Origin: Acidobacteriaceae bacterium
Lineage (GTDB): Bacteria; Acidobacteriota; Terriglobia; Terriglobales; Acidobacteriaceae
Length of the DNA: 40,397 nt
Assembly: GCA_030040425.1 (NCBI GenBank)
Contig: JASHTS010000148.1
Coordinates: forward strand, 1-40,397
Reading direction: 5' to 3'
Positions 32,709-40,105 of this stretch are shown one piece after another. Each line of letters opens with the position of its first letter. The stretch's first letter is position 1. A program made the translations under genes and the position numbers. A model generated the notes under the pieces. It made no database searches. It was given only the letters and a program-made list of their open reading frames with translations, and had not been told where the DNA came from.

Positions 32709-34037
32709 TTGAATCTCTCCGCCGGACCTGCCGGGAAAACGAATCTCACCGCTTCAAGCAACGCGCGATCCAAAGCCGCATTGGTTCCTCACGGCCGCAT
32801 GCTGCCTTTCGTTCTGGTGACGGCGCTGTTTTTCCTCTGGGGCGTGCCCAACAACCTCAACGACATTCTCATTAGCCAGTTCATGAAATCATTCGAGATC
32901 AACCGCCTGCAAGCGGGGCTGGTGCAGTTCGCGTTTTACCTCGGATATTTCTTCCTGGCCATTCCCGCCGCGCAGCTCATGCGCCGTGCCGGATACAAGG
33001 CCGGCATCCTCGCCGGTCTGTGTTTGTACGGCTCCGGTTGCATTCTCTTCTGGCCGGCCGCCATCATCACCCAGTACTGGTTTTTTCTGATGGCGCTGTT
33101 TGTAATTGCCAGCGGCCTTTCGTTCCTCGAGACGGCTGCGAGCCCCTTCATCATCCAGGTGGGCGACCCCGCCACGGCCGAGCAGCGCATCAACTTCTCG
33201 CAGGCCTTCAATCCGCTGGGGAGTATCACGGCCGTGCTGCTCGGGAGCCGCTTCATCTTTTCCGGTATTGAGCTGAAGCCGGCGCAGGTTGCGGCCATGC
33301 AGGCGCAGCATACCTACCGCGCATATCTCCGCTCTGAAACGTTGCGCGTCGTTAACCCCTACCTGATTCTTGGTGCGGTGGTGTTGTTCTGGGCTGTCCT
33401 GATCGCGTTCACGCCCTTTCCGCACGCTGGTTTGGACTATTCCAAGGAAAGCAGGACCCACGATACTTCCAAATCGCTTTGGAAGCGAAGGCATTTTGTG
33501 TTTTCGGTGCTGGCGCAATTCCTTTATGTGGGCGCGCAGGTGGGCACATGGAGCTTTTTCATCGCCTATGCCATGCACTATACCGACCTGACGCAGCGCG
33601 AAGCCGGTTACTGGCTCACGGCGGTGCTGGTGGCGTTCACAGCCGGGCGGTTTCTCTCCACCTGGCTTCTACACTACGTGTCCGGCGCCACGCTGCTCGG
33701 CGCTTACGCTGCGCTGAACGCCGTTATCTGCGCCATTGCCGTGCTCTGGCCGGGCTGGTTGGGCGTGGGATGCCTCATCGCCGTCAGCTTTTTCATGTCC
33801 ATCATGTATCCCACCATCTTTGCGCTTGGCGTAAAGGGGCTCGGGCAGCGCACTAAGAGCGGATCGGCTTTTATTGTCATGTCCATCGTCGGCGGCGCTG
33901 CGGTTCCGCTGGCCATGGGACTGGTTCCGGGGGTGGCGCAAAGTTACCTGGTGCCAGCGGTCTGCTTTGTTGGCGTGGCGCTCTACGCCTGGTTTCTTTC
34001 GAAGCCGGAGCCGGAGGAAGCGCTCGAAGCCATCTAG
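32709..34037 (+). CDS. fucP: FucP-family sugar:proton symporter
   Basis: 442-residue major-facilitator transporter of the L-fucose:H+ symporter family, expected to have 12 transmembrane helices. The diagnostic FFLWGVPNNLNDILI carries Asp52 (E. coli Asp46), and FLETAASPFIIQVG carries Glu141 (E. coli Glu135), the two residues used for proton coupling and sugar binding; the usual ETAANPF is ETAASPF here. The TTG start is well supported by GGAGG 6 nt upstream. Substrates of the family include L-fucose, glucose, galactose and mannose; the downstream genes make a 6-deoxy or acidic sugar pathway likely. Converges on the FAH-family gene with only 43 bp between. Confidence 0.9.
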   Translation: MNLSAGPAGKTNLTASSNARSKAALVPHGRMLPFVLVTALFFLWGVPNNLNDILISQFMKSFEINRLQAGLVQFAFYLGYFFLAIPAAQLMRRAGYKAGILAGLCLYGSGCILFWPAAIITQYWFFLMALFVIASGLSFLETAASPFIIQVGDPATAEQRINFSQAFNPLGSITAVLLGSRFIFSGIELKPAQVAAMQAQHTYRAYLRSETLRVVNPYLILGAVVLFWAVLIAFTPFPHAGLDYSKESRTHDTSKSLWKRRHFVFSVLAQFLYVGAQVGTWSFFIAYAMHYTDLTQREAGYWLTAVLVAFTAGRFLSTWLLHYVSGATLLGAYAALNAVICAIAVLWPGWLGVGCLIAVSFFMSIMYPTIFALGVKGLGQRTKSGSAFIVMSIVGGAAVPLAMGLVPGVAQSYLVPAVCFVGVALYAWFLSKPEPEEALEAI

Positions 34038-34080
34038 CGCGGCCGTTAATGCCTGAGTTTTTGGCGGGACGCGCGAATGT

Positions 34081-34920
34081 CTATTCGGCTACGACCGGAT
34101 TGGTGAGCGATCCCAGGCCCTCGATCGTCGCTCTAACCGTTTCGCCCGGTTTGAGCCAGCGTCTTGGCGTGCGGCCCATGCCTACGCCCGATGGCGTGCC
34201 GGTGGAGATAATGTCGCCGGGCAACAGCGGCGCGATGGAAGAGAGATATTCGACCAGCTCGGGAATTTTGAAGATCAGCTCGCTGGTGGTGGAGTTCTGC
34301 AGCACTTCGCCCTCGATGCTCAGGCCGATTTTCAACGCATGCGGGTCGGCGATCTCGTCGGCCGTGACGATGGCCGGGCCCATCGGGCAAAAGGTGGGAA
34401 AGCTCTTGGCCATCGACCACTGCGATGTGGATCGCTGGATGTCGCGCGCGCTCACGTCGTTGACGATGGTGTAGCCGTAGACGTGCTCGCGCCAAGCCGA
34501 TGCCGGTATGCGGTACCCACCCTTGCCGATCACGAAAGCCAGCTCCACTTCGTAATCCGGCTCGCTGGAGTTCTTAGGCAAAACGATGGATTCGCCGGGT
34601 CCGATGATGGCCGTGTGCAATTTGAAGAAGACAACCGGAAAATCAGGAAATGGCAGCTTCGACTCGATTGCGTGCTCGCGATAATTCAATCCGATGGCGA
34701 AGATGCGCGGAGGATTCAGGAGCGGGGCATGCAATCGGACATCGCTGAGCTGATAGGCCGGGTAGGTTCCCGGCGGATCGATGGCGGTGACCCCAGCGGC
34801 AATCATCGCCAGCGTGTCGGCGTAGGGCGTACTGGAGAGATCGATGACAAGGTTCATCTCTTCCATGAGCGCGCCAGGGTTCACAGCTCCACCTTCAATC
34901 GAAAACGAGACAAGTTTCAC
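34081..34920 (-). CDS. Fumarylacetoacetate-hydrolase-family protein, candidate 2,4-diketo-3-deoxy-acid hydrolase
   Basis: 279-residue FAH-fold enzyme. The metal site is visible: EPDYEVELAFVIGKG supplies two Glu ligands and YTIVNDVSARDIQ the Asp; FAIGLNYREHAIE contains the catalytic His/Glu region and DIISTGTPSGVGMG the C-terminal loop. In sugar-acid contexts this family cleaves 2,4-diketo-3-deoxy-L-fuconate or -rhamnonate to pyruvate and L-lactate. The SDR just upstream on the same strand (45 bp) resembles 2-keto-3-deoxy-L-fuconate dehydrogenase, which would make exactly that substrate. It is the last gene of a four-gene minus-strand series. Other C-C hydrolase or decarboxylase roles remain possible. 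Confidence 0.85.
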   Translation of the reverse strand: MKLVSFSIEGGAVNPGALMEEMNLVIDLSSTPYADTLAMIAAGVTAIDPPGTYPAYQLSDVRLHAPLLNPPRIFAIGLNYREHAIESKLPFPDFPVVFFKLHTAIIGPGESIVLPKNSSEPDYEVELAFVIGKGGYRIPASAWREHVYGYTIVNDVSARDIQRSTSQWSMAKSFPTFCPMGPAIVTADEIADPHALKIGLSIEGEVLQNSTTSELIFKIPELVEYLSSIAPLLPGDIISTGTPSGVGMGRTPRRWLKPGETVRATIEGLGSLTNPVVAE

Positions 34921-34965
34921 GAGTGACCTCCGGGATAAATCCTGTTGGGGGGCGTGAGCTGCGGT

Positions 34966-35742
34966 TTACGCAGCGGTCCAGCCGCCGTCGAGCGTGAGCA
35001 GGGAGCCGGTAACGAACGCGGCCTCATCTGAAGCAAGATAGCGGACTGCCGCGGCCACTTCTTCCGGACGCCCCAACCGCCCGACGGGCTGGCGCGCGCG
35101 CAGCTCCGCGCGCGTCTCCTCTTTGTTGTCCTTGTGAAATTTCTCGAGATAGCCTTCGACAAACGGCGTTTGCACCGTGCCGGGGCAGACGGCATTCACG
35201 CGCAGAGTCTTCGGATACTCAACCGCCAGCTGCCGCGTCATCGCAATCACGGCGCCCTTCGACGTGCAGTAGGCAAAGCGCTGCTTGATGCCGACGAGTC
35301 CGGAAACCGATGCAATATTCACAATGGCGCCAACGGTTTCATGGTGTTCTGCGGACGCGAGCAGAAGCGGCAGGAAAGCGCGGGTGACGAGATAGACGCC
35401 ACGGACATTGACGTTCATCAGACGGTCGAAATCCTCAGGTTCGGTGACTTCAATCGAGCCCACATGCCCGATGCCGGCATTATTGACGAGAATATCGAGG
35501 TAATCGAGCTGTGCGGCGGCCGCGGCAATCGATTCCGCGCTGGTTACATCGAGGTGCAGCGCTTTGGCTCGCCCGAGAGACGTATCGAGCGCCCCGGCTG
35601 CCGGCAGGTTGACGTCGGCAATCCAGACGAACGCGCCGGCGCGCACAAGCTCCTTCACGGTGGCTTCGCCAATTCCGCTTGCGCCGCCCGTGACCAGAGC
35701 GTGTCGGCCGTCCAGCCGGTAGGGAAGGGAATGATCTTCCAT
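34966..35742 (-). CDS. SDR-family dehydrogenase, 2-keto-3-deoxy-L-fuconate dehydrogenase-like
   Basis: 258-residue short-chain dehydrogenase. TGGASGIGE is the NAD-binding loop, NNAGIG the structural motif, NIASVSG the serine segment and YCTSK the catalytic Tyr/Lys. The C-terminal part (NAVCPGTVQTPFVEGYLEKF, RQPVGRLGRPEEVAAAV, TLDGGWTA) is like enzymes annotated as 2-keto-3-deoxy-L-fuconate dehydrogenase, oxidising C4 of the ketodeoxy acid. The ATG at 35742 lies 8 bp past the aldolase stop, so the two are probably coupled; the frame is open far upstream but that part is only a shadow of the aldolase gene. Substrate inferred from resemblance and the FAH neighbour. Confidence 0.87.
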   Translation of the reverse strand: MEDHSLPYRLDGRHALVTGGASGIGEATVKELVRAGAFVWIADVNLPAAGALDTSLGRAKALHLDVTSAESIAAAAAQLDYLDILVNNAGIGHVGSIEVTEPEDFDRLMNVNVRGVYLVTRAFLPLLLASAEHHETVGAIVNIASVSGLVGIKQRFAYCTSKGAVIAMTRQLAVEYPKTLRVNAVCPGTVQTPFVEGYLEKFHKDNKEETRAELRARQPVGRLGRPEEVAAAVRYLASDEAAFVTGSLLTLDGGWTAA

Positions 35743-35750
35743 GGAGTGCG

Positions 35751-36398
35751 TCAGCTTTTCCGCGCGTCGGCGAGCACCTTCAAATACGCGCGCGCAGTCT
35801 CGGTGATGGTTTCGGGTTTGCCCGCGTCGATGGCCGCCAGGTTCACAAGATCGCTGCCTACGCCGAGGGCGCGTGCGCCCGCCCGGATGAAGCTCTCGGC
35901 GGTTTGCAGGGTGACGCCGCCCGTGGGAATCAGCTTGAGATGAGGAAAGGGTGCGAGCAATGCCTTGATGTAACTCGCGCCGCCGACCGCGGAGCAGGGA
36001 AAGATCTTCACGTAATCCGCGCCGGCATTCCACGCCGTGATTGCCTCTGTAGGCGTGAGCGCGCCGGGACACGAAGTTTTCCTGTTGGCCTTGGTCACGC
36101 GGATGACTTCGGGGTGAAGACTGGGACTGACGACAAACTCAGCGCCCGCATCGATGGTGGCCTGGGCTTGTTCCGCGCTGGTGACGGTGCCCGACCCGAG
36201 AAGAAGCGCCGATCCATATTCATTTTTCAGTTCTTTCAAGAGATCGATGGCGCCGGGGACGGTCATCGTCACTTCCACCACGGTAACGCCGCCGGCCATC
36301 ATCGCGTCGACAACCGTTCGTCCCTGGGCCACGCTCTTGGCGCGCAAGACGGGGATAAGTCCGACGCGCTCGATGAATTCCTGTGTGGATTCGGCCAT
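35751..36398 (-). CDS. KDPG/KHG-type class I aldolase
   Basis: 215-residue Eda-like TIM-barrel aldolase splitting 2-keto-3-deoxy-6-phospho-sugar acids to pyruvate and a triose phosphate. Schiff-base Lys131 is in ADYVKIFP, the general-base Glu42 in VVEVTMTVPGA, and IPTGGVTL closes the active site. Where E. coli KDPG aldolase has EVTLRT with Arg49, this protein has EVTMTV, so substrate preference may differ. The ATG at 36398 is preceded by GAGG at 9 nt; an in-frame TTG five codons earlier overlaps it. Between KDG-kinase-like and SDR genes on the same strand. Confidence 0.88.
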   Translation of the reverse strand: MAESTQEFIERVGLIPVLRAKSVAQGRTVVDAMMAGGVTVVEVTMTVPGAIDLLKELKNEYGSALLLGSGTVTSAEQAQATIDAGAEFVVSPSLHPEVIRVTKANRKTSCPGALTPTEAITAWNAGADYVKIFPCSAVGGASYIKALLAPFPHLKLIPTGGVTLQTAESFIRAGARALGVGSDLVNLAAIDAGKPETITETARAYLKVLADARKS

Positions 36399-36441
36399 CT
36401 TGGAACACCTCAAAAGCGGGGCTAGCGGAGTTCGAAAGAAA

Positions 36442-36465
36442 GCAAGTCAGCGAGTTAGCAAGTCA
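36442..36465. repeat. Octamer tandem repeat in the aldolase-kinase gap
   Basis: Three units GCAAGTCA, GCGAGTTA, GCAAGTCA followed by GCG, within the 90-bp gap between the aldolase start and the kinase stop. It is similar in style to the heptamer arrays but has period 8. Confidence 0.65.
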
Positions 36466-36488
36466 GCGCGCCGTGCGCCGGACCGACC

Positions 36489-37586
36489 CTAGCGCGCGAT
36501 GCGCGCAGACCCTCCCTTGATCAGCCGCTCGACTTCGGCGAGCGTGGCCATGCTGGTGTCGCCCGGCGTGGTCATGGCGAGTGCGCCGTGAGCCACGCCG
36601 CAGCGCATAGCCCACTCAATTCCTTTGCCGGCGATGAGTCCATAAATCAGCCCGGAAGCAAAGCTGTCTCCGCCTCCCACGCGGTCAAGGATATCGATTT
36701 CGCGCTGCGGCACGTGGACGATTTTGTCTTCATAGAGCGCGATGGCTCCCCACGCGTTGCGGCTGGCCGTGTGCGCCGTGCGCAGCGTACTGGCGACGAG
36801 CTTCAGATTCGGATAGGCCGAAACGACCTCGCGCAGCATCTCCTCGTATCCGGCGATGGGCAACTCGGCAAAGTCTTCGCTCGCGCCCTTAACCTGTACA
36901 CCGAGCATCGCGGAGAAGTCTTCTTCGTTTCCAAGGAGCAGATCCACTTTGCGCACAATCTCGCGATTCACCTCCTGCGCCTTCGTTTTTCCGCCGATCG
37001 ACTTCCACAGCGAATCACGAAAATTCAGGTCGTAGGATATGGGCGTGCCGTGCTTGCGCGCCGCAGCCATGGCCTCCACGGCCACTTCGGTCGTGGAGGA
37101 CGAAAGCGCCGCAAAGATGCCGCCGGTGTGAAACCACTTCGTGCCGTTCTGATCCCCGAAGATTTGTTCCCAATCAAAGTCGCCGCGCTTTACCTGGCTG
37201 ATCGCGGTGTGTCCGCGATCGGAGCAGCCAACCGCCCCGCGCACGCCGAAGCCGCGCTCAGTAAAATTCAGGCCGTTGCGCACGCTGCGGCCGACGCCGT
37301 CATACGGAACCCATTTGAGCAGGGATGTATCCACGCCGCCCTGCAGAATGCAGTCTTCCACCAGCCGGCCGACGGGATTATCAGCCAGCGCTGTGACAAT
37401 GGCGGTGCGCAAACCAAAGCAGCGACGCAACCCGCGAGCCACGTTGTATTCGCCGCCGCCCTCCCACACCTCAAAATGCCGCGTGGTATGAATGCGGCCT
37501 TCGCAGGGGTCGAGGCGCAGCATCACTTCGCCCAGGCTGAGGCAATCCCAGCGGCGCGAGCCATCCGGAATGGATATCGTTTCCAC
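36489..37586 (-). CDS. PfkB-family kinase, 2-keto-3-deoxygluconate kinase-like
   Basis: About 365 residues from a GTG at 37586; the frame is open for a further 188 codons, but those are antisense to the Gfo/Idh gene and lack family features. The conserved N-terminus CLSLGEVMLRLDP and EVWEGGGEYNVARGL, the mid-part ISYDLNFRDSLW and LLLGNEEDF, and the C-terminal RVGGGDSFASGLIYGL (catalytic Asp in GGGDSF) fit KdgK-like ribokinases, which phosphorylate 2-keto-3-deoxy-gluconate at O6 for the following aldolase. GGAG is only 2-3 nt before the GTG, so the exact start is unsure. First gene of the minus-strand series and divergent from the Gfo/Idh gene. Confidence 0.85.
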   Translation of the reverse strand: METISIPDGSRRWDCLSLGEVMLRLDPCEGRIHTTRHFEVWEGGGEYNVARGLRRCFGLRTAIVTALADNPVGRLVEDCILQGGVDTSLLKWVPYDGVGRSVRNGLNFTERGFGVRGAVGCSDRGHTAISQVKRGDFDWEQIFGDQNGTKWFHTGGIFAALSSSTTEVAVEAMAAARKHGTPISYDLNFRDSLWKSIGGKTKAQEVNREIVRKVDLLLGNEEDFSAMLGVQVKGASEDFAELPIAGYEEMLREVVSAYPNLKLVASTLRTAHTASRNAWGAIALYEDKIVHVPQREIDILDRVGGGDSFASGLIYGLIAGKGIEWAMRCGVAHGALAMTTPGDTSMATLAEVERLIKGGSARIAR

Positions 37587-37638
37587 GTCTCCACATAATC
37601 TATCGCATCGAGCCGCCGCGATTGGCGAATCGGCCGGA

Positions 37639-37656
37639 CGTCCGCTAATGCGGACG
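37639..37656. promoter_or_regulatory. Hairpin/palindrome in the divergent intergenic region
   Basis: CGTCCGC-TAAT-GCGGACG, a perfect 7-bp dyad centred between the divergent kinase and Gfo/Idh genes (gap 37587-37739), a natural place for a regulator shared by both transcripts. Confidence 0.4.
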
Positions 37657-37739
37657 GCTGGGCAGACAGCGTACACTGCATGGGACAAAGACCAGCCCGG
37701 CGTCGGGCGCAACACAATCGGGGAGGGCGAGAAGCAACG

Positions 37740-38885
37740 ATGGGCGAACGGCAGAAGTTGCGCATGGGACTGGTGGGCGGAGGGCCGGGCGCGTTCATTG
37801 GCCCCGTGCATCGCATTGCCGCGGAGCTGGACGGCCGGTGCGCGCTGGTGGCTGGCGCATTCTCGAGGGATGCGGAACGCTCCCGCGAGGCCGGCGCTGC
37901 GTTCGGCATCGACCATGCGCGCGCCTACGCGCATTTCAACCAGATGATCGAGGCCGAAAGCAAGCGGCCGGACGGTATCGATTTCGTGGTGATCGCCACG
38001 CCCAATCACCTTCACCTGCCCATTGCCCTGGCCGCCTTGAAGTCCGGCATCCCCGTGATGAGTGACAAGCCCGCGACGGCAACGTACGAAGAGGCGCTTG
38101 AGCTCGAAGCGGCAGTCCGCAGCTCCGGACTTCCCTATGGCCTGACGCATACCTATGCCGGCTATGCCATGGTGCGCGAGGCACGCGCCCTGTTTGCCGC
38201 GAAGAAATTTGGCGCCATCCGCAAGGTTGCCGTGGAGTATCTGCAGGGATGGCTAAGCCGCCGGCTGGAGACCACGGGGCACAAGCAGGCGGAATGGCGC
38301 TCCGACCCGGCCCGCAGCGGACCCGGCGGCGCCATCGGCGACATCGGCACGCATGCGTTTCATCTGCTCGAGTACATCAGCGGGCTCAAGGTGACGGCCA
38401 TCAACGCGACGCTGCGCTGCGTGGTGCCGGGCCGCAGGCTCGACGACGATTGCAACGCTTTTGTGCGCATGGAGAACGGCGTCGCCGGCACGCTGGCGTG
38501 TTCACAGATTGCCGCGGGCGAGCTCAATGAGATGCGGGTGCGCATTTACGGAGAAACCGGCTCAATTGAATGGCGCCAGCAGGATCCGAATCGGCTGATC
38601 GTCAAATGGCTCGACGGACCGGAGGAGATTCACCACGCCGCGGCAAGCTATCTGGGCCGCGACGCGCTGGCCGCGGCGCGTGTGCCTGCAGGTCATCCGG
38701 AAGGCTACCTCGAAGCGTTCGCAGTTCTCTATCGCGAGTTTGCCGATGCACTGGTCGAGTGGAAGCAGGGCAATCCGCAGCCGCTTCCGGGTACTCTTCC
38801 CGGCATTGAAGCCGGAGTCAGGGGCATGCGGTTTATCGAGCGGGTGATCGAAAGTAACAAGCGAGAAGGCTGGGTGGATTTTTGA
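37740..38885 (+). CDS. Gfo/Idh/MocA-family NAD(P)-dependent oxidoreductase
   Basis: 381-residue two-domain oxidoreductase. The N-terminal Rossmann fold begins LRMGLVGGGPGAFIGPVHR; DFVVIATPNHLHLPIALAAL and the DKPATATYEEA segment (EKP-type motif with the catalytic Lys) follow; GGAIGDIGTHAFHLLEYISG is the conserved substrate-side motif with Asp and His. The family oxidises or reduces cyclic sugars, inositols and sugar derivatives. The ATG at 37740 is preferred to an earlier in-frame start because the extra 20 residues are a basic, low-complexity extension; GGGGAGGG lies about 13 nt upstream. Followed 109 bp later by a TIM-barrel isomerase gene, a common pairing. Confidence 0.9.
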   Translation: MGERQKLRMGLVGGGPGAFIGPVHRIAAELDGRCALVAGAFSRDAERSREAGAAFGIDHARAYAHFNQMIEAESKRPDGIDFVVIATPNHLHLPIALAALKSGIPVMSDKPATATYEEALELEAAVRSSGLPYGLTHTYAGYAMVREARALFAAKKFGAIRKVAVEYLQGWLSRRLETTGHKQAEWRSDPARSGPGGAIGDIGTHAFHLLEYISGLKVTAINATLRCVVPGRRLDDDCNAFVRMENGVAGTLACSQIAAGELNEMRVRIYGETGSIEWRQQDPNRLIVKWLDGPEEIHHAAASYLGRDALAAARVPAGHPEGYLEAFAVLYREFADALVEWKQGNPQPLPGTLPGIEAGVRGMRFIERVIESNKREGWVDF

Positions 38886-38889
38886 GAAC

Positions 38890-38910
38890 AGCTTTCGGCT
38901 TTTTGCTTGT
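38890..38910. repeat. Short NGCTTNT-type heptamer run after a stop codon
   Basis: AGCTTTC, GGCTTTT, TGCTTGT, starting 5 bp after the Gfo/Idh stop codon. The units resemble those of the array at 17431-17465. Only three copies, so weaker than the others. Confidence 0.5.
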
Positions 38911-38994
38911 CTCCAAGAGTCGATGGCTCTGGTGGCAAGGCGAGTGATTCCGGTGGCGCGACGACCGAATCGAAGTCGACAGGAGATTTGAGGG

Positions 38995-40047
38995 ATGAAG
39001 ACCATTAAGGGGCCGGGAATTTTTCTGGCGCAATTCGCCGGCGACGCTGCGCCCTTCAACACGCTCGTGGGCATGGCCAAGTGGGCTGCGGACCTGGGAT
39101 ACGTGGGCGTCCAGATTCCCAGCTGGGACCGGCGGCTCTTCGATCTCGACCGCGCCGCGGAAAGCAAAACGTACTGCGATGAGATTCTCGGCGTGGTTGC
39201 ACAGGCGGGCCTGGCCATCACCGAGCTCTCCACCCATTTGCAGGGGCAACTCGTGGCCAGCCATCCCGCGTTCGATACGCTTCTCGATGCTTTTGCCCCG
39301 CAGGAGCTGGCCGGCAATGCAAAAGCGCGGCAGGCGTGGGCGATCGAGCAACTACGATGTGCGGCAAAGGCAAGCCGCAGCCTGGGCCTGACTTCGCATG
39401 CTACCTTTTCCGGCGCGCTGGCGTGGCCGTTTTTCTATCCCTGGCCGCAGCGGCCCGCCGGGCTCGTCGACGAAGCCTTCAAGGAACTGGCCAGGCTCTG
39501 GAAGCCGATTTTGGATGCGTTCGACGAGTGCGGCGTCGATCTCTGCTACGAGTTACATCCCGGCGAAGATCTGCACGACGGCGCGACCTTCGAGCGGTTT
39601 CTGTCCGCAGTTGAGGATCATCCGCGCGCCAACATTCTTTACGATCCCAGCCACATGGTTCTGCAGCAGCTGAATTATCTCGACTTCCTCGATCTCTATC
39701 ACGATCGTGTTCGCGCGTTTCACGTGAAGGATGCGGAGTTTCATCCAACGGGCCGCGCCGGCGTGTACGGCGGCTATCAGGATTGGATCGATCGTCCCGG
39801 CCGCTTTCGCTCGCTTGGCGACGGGCAGATCGATTTCCGCCAGGTATTCAGCAAGATGGCGCAGTACGATTACCCTGGATGGGCCGTGGTGGAGTGGGAG
39901 TGTTGTATCAAGCATCCGCAAGCCGGAGCGGCGGAGGGTGCGATCTTTGTGCGCGAGCATATCATTCGCGTGACCGATCGCGCGTTCGACGATTTTGCCG
40001 GCGGCGCGGCAGACCGCGAGCACAACCGGAAGATTCTGGGATTCTGA
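38995..40047 (+). CDS. Sugar phosphate isomerase/epimerase-family TIM-barrel protein
   Basis: 350-residue xylose-isomerase-like TIM-barrel protein (AP-endonuclease-2 fold). The metal site can be traced through CYELHPGEDLHD (Glu), ILYDPSHMVLQ (Asp, His), RAFHVKDAEF (His) and WAVVEWECC (Glu), the usual order for this family. AGGAG 9 nt before the ATG supports the start. Members isomerise or epimerise ketoses, inositols or 3-keto-sugars; paired with Gfo/Idh/MocA oxidoreductases they often act on oxidised sugars. Here it follows such a gene, so a two-step oxidation/isomerisation is likely; the exact substrate cannot be deduced. Confidence 0.88.
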   Translation: MKTIKGPGIFLAQFAGDAAPFNTLVGMAKWAADLGYVGVQIPSWDRRLFDLDRAAESKTYCDEILGVVAQAGLAITELSTHLQGQLVASHPAFDTLLDAFAPQELAGNAKARQAWAIEQLRCAAKASRSLGLTSHATFSGALAWPFFYPWPQRPAGLVDEAFKELARLWKPILDAFDECGVDLCYELHPGEDLHDGATFERFLSAVEDHPRANILYDPSHMVLQQLNYLDFLDLYHDRVRAFHVKDAEFHPTGRAGVYGGYQDWIDRPGRFRSLGDGQIDFRQVFSKMAQYDYPGWAVVEWECCIKHPQAGAAEGAIFVREHIIRVTDRAFDDFAGGAADREHNRKILGF

Positions 40048-40105
40048 ATTTGCGCAAAAGGTGTAATCTTGCGGGCGCACGGGGTCTGGCAGCAATGAGC
40101 GTGCG

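Noticed and set aside
35743-36072. N-terminal extension of the SDR frame
   Set aside because: Overlaps the aldolase gene and has basic, low-complexity content; the ATG at 35742 starts just before the NAD-binding fold.
37587-38150. N-terminal extension of the KDG-kinase-like frame
   Set aside because: Antisense to the Gfo/Idh gene; kinase homology begins only after 37586.
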